Position numbers and translations under genes: made by a program
Notes under the pieces: generated by a model
The model's input: the letters and a program-made list of their open reading frames with translations, nothing else
Databases searched by the model: none
What the model was told of the DNA's origin: nothing
Shown here: in pieces, positions 46,324-57,600 of the stretch
Position numbering within the stretch: position 1 is the stretch's first letter
Layout of the letters: every line of letters begins with the position of its first letter
Source: Gambelia wislizenii
Lineage: Eukaryota > Chordata > Lepidosauria > Squamata > Crotaphytidae
DNA: 64,000 nt
Assembly: GCA_030847615.1 (NCBI GenBank)
Contig: JAUMIR010000003.1
Coordinates: forward strand, 67,838,001-67,902,000
Direction: 5' to 3'

Positions 46324-46804
46324 ACTACAAAAACAATCTCTTTAAGGAAACAGATCTCTCTAACCTAACTTACCACTGTTCCTAACTGGGAGAAAATCCT
46401 GCTTGGCAACACCACAGTCAGATATTTATATAACCATTTTCCACTTGCATTTGTGACTTAAGCCCAAAACAAACTCCTTGCTATATAATCTACACTTGCT
46501 TGATTTATCTCATTTGCTTCTATGTCACTTCCTACAAGTAGAAAGATGGTTTAAGCAGCAAAGATCAGCCTGTAAATTGCAAAAGGGGAGAGGCGTATGG
46601 AAGTATGCTAATGCAAAGCATTCTCATCTTTCACAGATTCCAGAGTCTCTCATTTATTTAAACTATCCTTTCTTTTATTCATTCATCTACTTGTATGAAG
46701 GAAAATGGTTGTTTGAGCCCACACTTAATTCCCTGTTTTGTTTGTTTTTGGTATTTTTTAAAAAGTAGACGGCAATGCCAACAGGACAACAGTATAAGAT
46801 ATTG

Positions 46805-46810
46805 TTTATT
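46805..46810 (-). terminator. PTTG1IP polyadenylation signal
   Basis: AATAAA on the minus strand with a GU-rich downstream element. Cleavage is expected near 46785-46795. Confidence 0.65.
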
Positions 46811-46989
46811 TTGTTAGTGAAATAATTTACAGATTTCACTACATTTAGTTCAGTTTCAACTATTAATATGGCAAGAAATTATGTGAAAGCTTTCATGATA
46901 CAATATGCTATATTTTTGGAATGTTTCACTCTACTTTTTAGGGACGACTCTGGGAAGCTTTGAAGAATTACTTAAAATATTTGCTCTTC

Positions 46990-47290
46990 TGCTGACAGCT
47001 TTTTAACAGATTAAGGAATACTGTCTGGGTTTGTGCCATTGACAAAACTGATACACAATGGACTATTAGTGGAATATTACCTAACAATACTTCAGAGCAG
47101 GTAATATATTTTGTTTAAGGGTGTGGGCATGACAACATCATATGTAAACCTGCTAGCAAATATTTTAACAGATTAAGGAGAACTGGATGTGTTTGTGCTC
47201 TTGACAAAACCAAAACGCAATTTAAGATTACAATGAAATACTATACTTCAAAGTGGCATGACAGCATTAAATTTAAACCCTGTGCTATCC
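46990..47290. repeat. Diverged tandem duplication in the PTTG1IP 3' UTR
   Basis: taacagattaaggaatactg (47003-47022) and taacagattaaggagaactg (47166-47185), with following tttgtgc...ttgacaaaac in both, and later gcatgacaac / gcatgacagc. The offset is about 163 bp. No TIRs or poly-A tail are present, so it looks like a local duplication. Confidence 0.75.
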
Positions 47291-48573
47291 AGTGGTGTCA
47301 ATGTCAGCCCACATTCTTTACTACGTTCTGTGCAGACGGCCTACCTACTGTTGTTTCATTCACTTCTCAGGCAGATGCAAAATTCAAAACATTCCATGAA
47401 AAATCAATTTGGTATATTTTAGGTACCTTGTAAAGCAACCATCCCCCCTCCAATAATTTTTTCATGGTAGCCATTAAAATCTAGTCTTCTAGAGAGTTGA
47501 CTTTAAACAACTATTTTTGTCATGGTTTGATCTGCCCTGTTGAACAAAAAGTATTTCAAACTCCAGTGTGTAGGACTCAGATGCAGAATAGCCTGAAAAA
47601 CAGGCTACTGCGTCAAGCCAAAGATTATTATCGACAGACCTTATTCCAGACAGCAGAAATCAACCTCACGGTTTCACTGTGGTTTTTTACTTCACAAAGG
47701 AGTCTTTTCATTCTTCTGATTATTTGGTTACTAGAGACATACTTTTCGAGATTATGCATTGCTTCAGATACAATACAGATTTGGCAGCTTCATATTATGA
47801 GCTGTTTAAAGCAGTTCAATAGGGTTTTCAGAAGTATTTAAACACAGTACAGACTTAATCATCTAATGAACATGAATATAAAAAGCTACATCACACTGAT
47901 ACTAACATTCATTGCAGCTATTTCTGTGATAATAAGAGTTTTACAAGATGCAAAAACAGAAAGGCCACACGCTTAGCACAGAAGAAAAATAATATCAATA
48001 TATAAAAGTGCAAACCCTCACAAATGTATGATAAAAACATATCTGCTGCCAATAAAATATTTTTAGAAAAAGTCAGGCACTTTTTGCTAGTGGCAGAATT
48101 AAGGCTTATATTCCTTTCATACAGCCTACCCAACTAGTATTTCCAGGTAACAAAAAATGGATACCTACTCCCACCCTTACATTAAAATACCTAGAAGTTG
48201 TTGATCATGGGAAAGACTAAAGAGAAGTCTCTCCCTGCTTCATGAAGGAGTTTCTTCAAGACTTGACTGGCAAACAAAGGAGTATGTAATACAAGCAAGG
48301 TACTACATTAGCACAGGTACCAGCACAATAGGCAGTGAGAACAATTCAGTATCTTTTAGCAGCCTGCAAGGCCATCTGGATTTTCAGAGGTATGTTGGCT
48401 TGTTCATTCATCTCACTGTTTATTAACAGCTCATTGCATCTTGCTTTGTCCTGCATTACAACCACTTTTCCATTGGCAATTAAGGCATCTACACTGCAGA
48501 ATCTTTTAGCAGCTACACTGTGTATTCAATGGACAGTATCACCAGTCTTTATTCAGATATCCCAGAAAAAATC

Positions 48574-48620
48574 TTAATTGTTTTCAAATTTGGCATATGG
48601 ATTCTCTTCCTTAAACAAAC
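48574..48620 (-). CDS. PTTG1IP: PTTG1IP last coding exon
   Basis: A 47-nt coding part encodes LFKEENPYAKFENN and TAA (48576-48574). The acceptor is a T-run ending TTTTTTTAG. With exon 6 it makes the YGLF motif. Human ends YARFENN. Confidence 0.95.
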
Positions 48621-51600
48621 CTAAAAAAAGAAAAAGCAATAGGTCAGAGCATGGAGGCTAAAGGTACTGGGGTAAGGCACAAATATTAAAGAGGAAGGCA
48701 AGGGAAGTGCAGAAAACAGATATCAATTAATTAAAAATAAAAATTATGATGGAAGGAATATTTATTTATTGGCATTATTTACAATTCTTGATGGCTTGGC
48801 TAGCCAAGTGGTTATTCCAAAGAATATGACTTTCAATCAGAAAGCAGTATCTTTCTTTGGACAACCACTTTTTAAAAATATTGGAAATTATATTCCTAGC
48901 ATTTGAGTTTAATCAATAATAGCATCTCTATATACAGTATAACTATGGACAAGATTTTATAGCTCTATTAGCATAGTTATGCTAGAAGCAGAGGTGGCAA
49001 TTATTACAATGACAGCAAGAAGGAGGCAGCAGGAAAATAAAGGTGGCAGCAATGGGATGAGGAGGCAATGTGTTCTGAGTTGTCTATTGTATGAACATCT
49101 TTCCAGAGTAGTGGTGCTCAAAGCCAGTGTAGGCAACTGTCCTCAGGTGTTTGGGAGCACCACAACCCTCCATGGGACCTTGGAGGGCCATGCATGAGGG
49201 CCATTCCCACACACCATACTTCTGAAAATGAAAAAAATAACTTTTTGGCCCAAAATGCCAACCGTGGGCCATTTTACACCCAAAATGCCAACCAAAAAAA
49301 AAAAAAAAAAAAAAAGGCCTCCCCAGGGCTAAAATAGCACAGAGGAGAAAGCAGAAACATAATAAAATTGCTCCCACGTCCCTTGATGCACTTGGGGATT
49401 TTTATTTTATTTTTTACATAAAAAGTTTTGAATGGGGCTGCTGGGGAGGGGTGTGTGAGACTTCAGAAATGGCCTCGGGAACCCCAAACAGCTTGCAGGA
49501 TGCACTTCACCTCCCTTGCTGAAGGCCAAAGCACTATGGAAGGGGTGGCTTGGAGCACAAGAAATTTTCCAACCCATCCATCTCACTGATGACATCAGGC
49601 ATTCTAAGCCACCTCTGCCCATAGAGCAAATCAGGCATTCAGTGAACAGGCAGCTCTAAGCAGGCTATCTTCGCTCCCTAATGCTGCCATTCTCCTGCTT
49701 GTACAAGTAAGGAGACTGTATAAGACGACCTTTGAACCCCCCAAAATATCCTCCAAAATTGGAGGTCGTCTTATACACCGGATACACTTTGCTTCACCCC
49801 CGCCGTCTGATCTCCTGCCTCTTCGCTCCCTTCGCAAATGGAGCAAAGAGGCAGGAGATCGGGTGGGGGGGTGAGCCAAAGTGTTTACCAGTTCATTCAC
49901 CCCTCCTCTGCCTTCCCCCCACTTTGGGGACGAACCGAAGACAGAGGAGGGGGGCGAACATTGCAGTTTGCTGCGGCCGCTGCTCGATCTCCTGTGTGTT
50001 CGTTCCCCAAAAGGAACGAGCACACAGGAGATTGAGTGGCGGCTGAGGCAAATCGGGTACGTTAGCCCGTTTCTTCCACCTTCCTGGAAAGTGGAAGTAA
50101 GGGGTGAATCTAGCGGTTTGCAACGGCCACCCCCCCTTCCCCCCGGTCTTCATTCCCTTAGGCTTGCAATGGCCGCCGCCCATTCCCTCTGTCTTCATTC
50201 CCTTCTAAAGGGAACGAACACACAGGAGATTGAGCGGCGGACGAGGCAAACTGGGTACGCTCGCCCCTTTCTTCCACCTTCCTGGAAGGTAGAAGAAAGG
50301 GACAAATCCAGCGGTTTGCAACGGCCGTCCCCCCTTCCCCCCATCTTCATTCCCTTTGCGAAGGGAAGGAGATGGAGGGAATGGGCAGCTGCCGAGGCAA
50401 ACCGGGTATATTCACCCCTTTCTTCCACCTTCGAATCAAGGGTGACTGGAAGGTGGAAGAGAGGGGTGAACGCCGCGGTTTGCCACGGACACCACCCATC
50501 CCCTCCATCTTCCTTCCCTTCGCAAAGGGAAGGAAGATGGAGGAAATGGGCGGTGGCTGAGGCAAACCGGGTTCATTCGGCCCCCTCCTCTGCCTTCACC
50601 CCCTTTTGGGGAGCAACCGAAGATGGAAGAGAGGGGCGAATGTAGCGGCTGGCTGGCTGGGAGAACCCTGCCAGCTGATCCTGTTCGCTTTCCCAACTCA
50701 CGAGGAGATCCTCGTGAGTTGGGAAACAAAGAGAATCAGCTGGCAAGGCTCCCCCAGCCAGCCAGCCAAATTGGGGGGTGGTCTTATACAGCGAATATAT
50801 GCCAAACTCTGTATTTTTACAGAGTCCATTCTGTAAACAGTTTGCCACAAGACATTAATCTAGCCATGAAAGTTGGTAACAGTTTATCAGAATTGCCAAA
50901 AACAAATTTTTGTTCAAATAAAAACTCCTTTCCATTTTGTACATCTAACCCAGCCTTTTTCATCCTTTTTATCCTGGAGGAACCCTTTGCTTTCCCCCCA
51001 CAATCCCAATCTCTTGAGGAACCCCTAGCAACCTCTTGGAGAACCCTAGGGTTCCAGGGAACCCTGGTTGAGAAACACTGCTTTAACTTGAAAAGTGCAG
51101 AGAACAACAGCTGTTGTTTTTGAAAAAGACTTAATATTCATGTTGCACATTTCCCACTATTTCAAGCAACATTCAGTGTGAAACTGAATGGTAAAATAAC
51201 ATTTTAAGCAGGGAAGGGACAATATGTAGAAATTTAGAGCTTCCAATTAAACTAATGTAAATGCTGCAAAAGTTAAGATTAATTTTTTTTAATCCAACTA
51301 GGGTGCCAGTTCCTATTATTAGAATTGTTTTTCCAAGTATACACTTTTTTTTCTTTGACAAGATATTCTCAAGCTAGTGTTCATATACTTTAAAACTCCT
51401 GCTTATCTATGGCAATGGATAATACACAGGTTGGACCACGCCCTATACCAATACGTGTCTACAAGTCTGATGGAGAAGACTAAGCAATATTAAATAAAAA
51501 CACTGCTCTAGAGGTAAATTACCACTGTTTTAGTGGAAATTAACTGCTAGGAAAACCTAGCAGTTTGCAGATATGAATATTCCAGGCTGGAGCTCTATGG

Positions 51601-54600
51601 CAAGTGAAAATGGGGGGTGGGGGAAAGGGGGAGACAAGGTTCTGGTTTTTGAGCTGCCTACCAAGTCCAGATAAAAATTATGTACCCTTTCAACACGCCA
51701 ACTGTTCTATCTGATATGCAACACATTATGACTGAAGCACTGATAGCTTGTGGCCTGAAATTTTGGGATGAGGAGCTCTCTTGTTTTGATCAAGAGCCAC
51801 CTATGTGATGAAGTTCTCTTAAGCAAACAACAAGTAAATAAGTTGCTGACACTTACCATACTTCTTCCGGATTTCATCATGCCTAGACTTCATCTCTGCT
51901 CTTCTGTAAGAAACATGAATCATGACATGTAACTTTTGAAATCTAAAAAAAATTACATACATTTGTGCAATTATACACTGATGTTTAAGCCACTTATAGC
52001 ATAATTCCAGATGTTTATAGTTGGTGGAAGTCCTCCAAGATCACCACAATCTAAATACCATACTGGAAGGATAGTGCCTAAAGACCAAGTGCAACAGCCT
52101 GTTATCACAGGTGTTTTTTATAAACATCTAGCCCAGGAGTGGAGAACATGTGGCCCTCTGAATGTTTCTAAACTGCAGTTCCCATCATTCCTCACCACTA
52201 ATTATACTGGCTAGGGCTTATGAAATCTACAGAGTCCAGAAACCGCTGGTTGATCACATAGTTCAGACTCGGGTCTAGAATCTGGGTGGCTAAGTTAAGA
52301 CCAAAAGACAGCATGCTTGGCTGGCATTCATAGGCTGAAAGCAACTTACCTCTCCTCCTGCCTTACTCTTCTTTGCTCTCTCTCCCTGGCAGCTTTTTCA
52401 TCATCCTTATCGAGCCTACTCAAAATAACAGCAATTTAGGATAAGCATGATTATGTTTGTCATAACCTGATGGGCTCATTAAGTACAATATACTAATTAA
52501 GGTATAAAAACCAGAAAATGCTTGGATACTTGCTTTCTATTCTTTTTCTTCCTGCAGCAGCAACAGCAGCAAACAACGAGAGCCAGCAGGATTGTTCCTC
52601 CCACCACAGACATTGTAATAATCAGAGCTTCAAAATTCACTGGAATATTTAAATACAAAAAAGGAGTAACCAAAAGTTTACCAAACAAACAAACAAACTT
52701 TAAAAGTGTAAACTGAGTCCTAGTTCTTAGTTTCAAATCATAGAATCATAGAGCTGGAAGAGACCACAAGAGCCAGCCACTCCAACTCCCTGCCATGCAG
52801 GAATACACAATCAAATCATTCCCGACAGATAGCCATCCAACCTCTGTTTAAAAACCTCCAAAGGAGACTCCACCACACTATGAGGCAGTGTATTCCACTT
52901 CCGAACAGCTCTTTCTGTCAGGAAGTTCTTACTGTCAAAATACAAGCACTTTTATAATAAACACTTCAAGCTCACCCAAGTTATATCAAGATCACAAGTG
53001 ACCCCAGTAGCTTCATACAAATGAGGCATCACATTAGCAGGCAGCCCAAAAGGTATAATAGTGATGGCTTCTGGCAAGTATCACAATGGCTTTACATAAG
53101 ACAAGTTAGATGCACTCACCATTAATGGCTATTAATGCCAAAAACTAGAAATGGAGCCTCTTGTGTTCAGAAGCTGCATGCCTCCTAGTTCAGGGGTGGG
53201 CAAAGTGCCTCCCCCCCCCAAATGTTGGTGAACTGCAGCTCCCAGCACTCCCTACAATTGGCTATGCTGGCTAGTACTTATGGACTTTGTAGTCCAGCAA
53301 CACATGGAGAGATGTAACCACCATCACCTCCATTTAATTACTAAACACAGAAGACAAGAAGAGGGTGGTCACCACCATTGTACACTGCTTGCACAGTTCC
53401 TAGGAATACCTGGCTAACTACCAAAAATGCTGTACTGCTGGAGAGATCTACTAAAGTAACGAAGATCCTTTCCAGTCATGACCCATATAGCTATAGTTGA
53501 AATCAACTTTTATAATGATTTACTGGAGGCCAATTTACTGGAACTAAAAACTCCTGTTGTCTTTTACACAAAAAAAGTAATTAATTACAGATTTTATTAC
53601 AAGTAGGATGTAACAGTGTTCCCTTGCTTCCCCAAAACTTTTAAGTTCCTTTAGCCTGAGTTACAACACTTGTATTAAAAAAAAAACAACCCCCCCCCAA
53701 AAAAAACAACTACTTGAAAATCAGGACATTATACTTCCTGAAATTTTACCAAAATATTATAGCAAATTTCCAGAAAATAGTTTATTACATCCAAGCCAAC
53801 AATACCAATGACAAAGACATGCAGTATTTCTGTAAGTCACTCACCCCAACAGACACCCCAGCGTGCAGAACTCAACTCGCAAAGAGAACTGGGAGGGAGG
53901 ATATTTCGAACAGGATAGTCCATGCATTTTTTGCTGCTGCTGCACCATAAACACTGGGGGGGAAAAGAAGTCAGTGCTATATACAGTACTACATTCAGAC
54001 AGACTGCAGAAAATCAGCTAAAAAGCCTAATGGTAAAGAGAGCATGAAACATGCAATCATATGTAGCAGCTACGTTATTACATATATTGATTAAAGGGCA
54101 TTACCAAATACCAATATAGGAGCACAGCTCTTACTGTAGCCACCAATAGTATGTACAGTCCCAACATAATGCAACTATTGTCAACTCAGCTGTACTATCA
54201 AATGAACAAGTGCTGCAATATTTTTATGCTGCTAAAACATCAAAAAGGGAACAATAACTTTTAAAGTCTTAAACTGTAGTTCTGTTGCTTGAAATAGGCT
54301 TTGCTGAATTCAAGACAAAGCCAGACTACATTATTAAATTAGATGTATGGTTGCATTTAAAATGTGTTTATCAAAAGAAAGAGAGACAAAGAGACTGAGC
54401 ACAGACACATGAAAATTTGTAGTTTGGCATTTAAGTACTTAGGATTAGGCCATGTATTTTCTCATAAACATATCTAGGTAATTTTGTTCTTAGTAAAAGT
54501 CTTATCTCTGTGGAATTGGGAAATAATCAAATGAGCAAGGAGGGGGTCACTCTGCATTTTCAGCAAAACACTACTGGATATCTGTTTCAGCAATTAATGT

Positions 54601-57600
54601 AGGTTATAATTATAACTATGCATACAGCAGGCCTTATTCCTTGTTTGAGTCTAGCTGGCTGTCCCTAGCAGATTTCTCTCTGGCTTAGTTCTCTTCAATT
54701 ATCTTTTCCCTTCCTCAGCTTGGAGGACAGTCTATTAACATTTCATCTCCTTTTTTAACCTCAACCTGCCACTCACCCTATCACTCATCTCACTATTCTT
54801 TATCTCCCTTGTTAGTTGCTGTTGTTGAGTTCTACAATAAAGTTCAGATTTCATTTACCTCAGAGCTGTTGGATGTGCTTTAACTGGATAGATATATAGT
54901 GGAAGGGAACACATGTCAAGAACAAAATAAATTCACTTTGGCTATCATGCCAACAATTTCGTTGTGGGACAAATTGATATTTGATGAGTCAGGTGGCTAA
55001 TGAAATGAAAAAGCAGGGCAGTCATTTATTTACCTAAATGTATATCCCTCCTTGCTGCCAGCAAGTGAGGCTCAAGTCGGAACACGTATAGGAAATGGGA
55101 AAAGGGAGAAATCACCAAAGAAAAATTCAAACAGATAGCGAACACATGTAGGAGTTAAGTCAGAAAAGCTAAAGCGCAGAATGAGCTCAGGCTTACTAGA
55201 CAGGTTAAGAACAATAAAAAGGGTTTTGGGGGGTATGTCTGCAGCAAAAGGAAGAAGAAGGAAATGGTAGGGCCACTACATGGAGAGGATGGCAAAATGC
55301 TAACAGGGGACAGAGAAAAGGCAGAATTACTCAACACCTCCTTTGCCTCAGTGTTTTCAGAAAAGGAAAAGGGTGATCAACCTGAGGATAATGGAACAGA
55401 GCACACAAGTGGGGAAATCCAGCACAGAATAAGTAAAGAGGTAGTACAGGAATACCTTCTTAATCTAAATGAATTTAAATCTCCAGGACCAGACAAATTA
55501 CATCCAAGGGTATTAAAAGAGCTGGCAAATGTAATCTCAGAGCCATTGGCAATAATCTTTGAGAACTCCTGGAGAACAGGAGAAGTCCCAGCAGACTGGA
55601 GGAGGGCAAATGTTGTCCCCAACTTCAAAAAGAGGGGAAAAAAGAGGATCCCAACAATTATCGTCCAGTTAGTCTGACATCAATACCAGGGAAAATTCTG
55701 GAGCAGATCATTAAACAGAGAGTCTGTGAACATTTAGAAGGCAATGCCATAATCACAAAAAGTCAACATGGGTTTCAGAGAAACAAGTCATGCCAGACTA
55801 ATCTGATCTCTTTTTTTGTTGTTGTTGATAAAATCACCAGCTGGTAGATAAAGGGAACGCTGTGGATATCACATACCTTGATTTCAGTAAGGCCTTTGAC
55901 AAGGTTCCCCATGACATTCTTGCAAACAAGCTTGTAAAATGTGGGCTAGATAAGTTAACTGTTAAATGGATTTGTAATTGGTTGACCAGCCGAACCCAAA
56001 GGGTGCTCAGCAATGGCTCCTCTTCGTCTTGGAAAGATGTGACCAGTGGGGTGCCACAGGGTTCTGTCCTGGGCCCAGTGCTCTTCAACATCTTTATCAA
56101 TAACTTGGATGAGGGAATAGAGGGCATACTTATCAAATTTGCAGATGACACCAAATTAGGAGGAGTAGCTAATACCCTAGAGGACAGGATCAAAATTCAA
56201 AATGACCTGGATAGACTGGAGAGCTGGGCCAAAACTAACAAAATGAAATTCAATATGGAGAAATGTAAGGTACTGCACTTAGGGCGGAAAAACGAAACAC
56301 ATAGATACAGGATGGTGGAGACCTGGCTGAACGAGACTATGCGCGAAAGGGATCTAGGAGTTCTAGTAGACCACAAGTTGAACATGTGTCAACAGTGTGA
56401 TGCGGCAGCTAAAAAGGCCAATGCGATTTTGGGCTGCATCAATAAAGTATAGTGTTTAGATCAAGGCAAGTAATAGTGCCACTCTATTCTGACTTGGTCA
56501 GGCCTCACCTAGAATACTGTGCCCAGTTCTGGGCACCACAATTCAAAAAGGATATTGACAAATTGGAGCGTGTCCAGAGGAGGCTGACTAAAATGGTGAA
56601 AGGTCCGGAAACCATGTCTTATGAGGAAAGACTTGGGGAGCTGGGTATGTTTAGCCTGGAAAAAAGATGGTTAAGGGGCGATATGATAGCCCTGTTTAAG
56701 TATTTGAAGGGGTGTCACATTGAGGATGGAGCAAGCTTGTTTTCTGCTGCTCCAGAGATTAGAACACGGAGCAATGGATGCAAGCTCCAGGAACAGAGAT
56801 TCCACCTCAACATTAAGAGGAACTTTCTGACAGTAAGAGCTATTTGGCAGTGGAACACACTCCCTCAGAGCGTGGTGGGGTCTCCTTCCTTGGACGTCTT
56901 TAAACAGAAGCTGGATGGCCATCTGTCAGGGATGCTTTGATCATGATTCCTGCGTGGTAGGGGGTTGGACTGGATGGTCCTTGTGGTCAATTCCAACTCT
57001 ACAATTCTATGAGTCTATGATTCTAAGTCAGCTCACTATACTATAATAACATAAAAATAAAACAAACTCCTTCAGCTGCAACCCAGATTAAATGCCAAAG
57101 GCTTATCTGAGGCCAAATCCACACTACATAAATAATCCAGTCTGAAACTGGATTATTTGTCATGGTGCCTTCCTATGGAGTCCTGGGATTTTTAGTTTTA
57201 CAAGGTCTTTCATCTTCTTTGCCAAAGAGTGCTGGTGCCTCACGGAACTACTATGCCAAGATTCCATAGGAAGGAGCCATGGCAAATAATCCAGTTTATT
57301 ATTTGTGTAGTGTGGATTTGGCCTAAATAAAGTCTTTGTCTGCCAGCAGAAGAACAAAGAGGGGTCAGCCTAGATTTTGTTGGCATGGCCAAAGCGTGGA
57401 AACTTCTAAGTTAAAAAAAAATAAAAACTATCACGTCCCCACCAAACATGACTCCAACAGTGGCAGAAGTGAGAGAAGGGCCTTCCCAAATATCTATACT
57501 GTACACTCAAGCAAGTGCTTGTGAGGGAATAAAGTCTTTCAGACAGCCTGTTTCCAAGATGTATAAAGTGTTTTAGGTTATAACCAACACTTTGAATTGT

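Larger units (their letters stand above)
46785..48573 (-). other. PTTG1IP probable 3' UTR
   Basis: Downstream of the PTTG1IP stop, 1.8 kb is free of recognisable transposons. It ends at a good polyadenylation site: AATAAA on the minus strand (46810-46805) followed within 25 nt by the GU-rich stretch tgttgtcctgttgg. The long 3' UTR is in keeping with the mammalian gene. It contains a local direct duplication (46990-47290). Confidence 0.7.

Noticed and set aside
49881..50645. 254-residue open frame
   Set aside because: It lies within the hairpin chain of the TIR element. Similar frames occur on the other strand because the units are palindromic.
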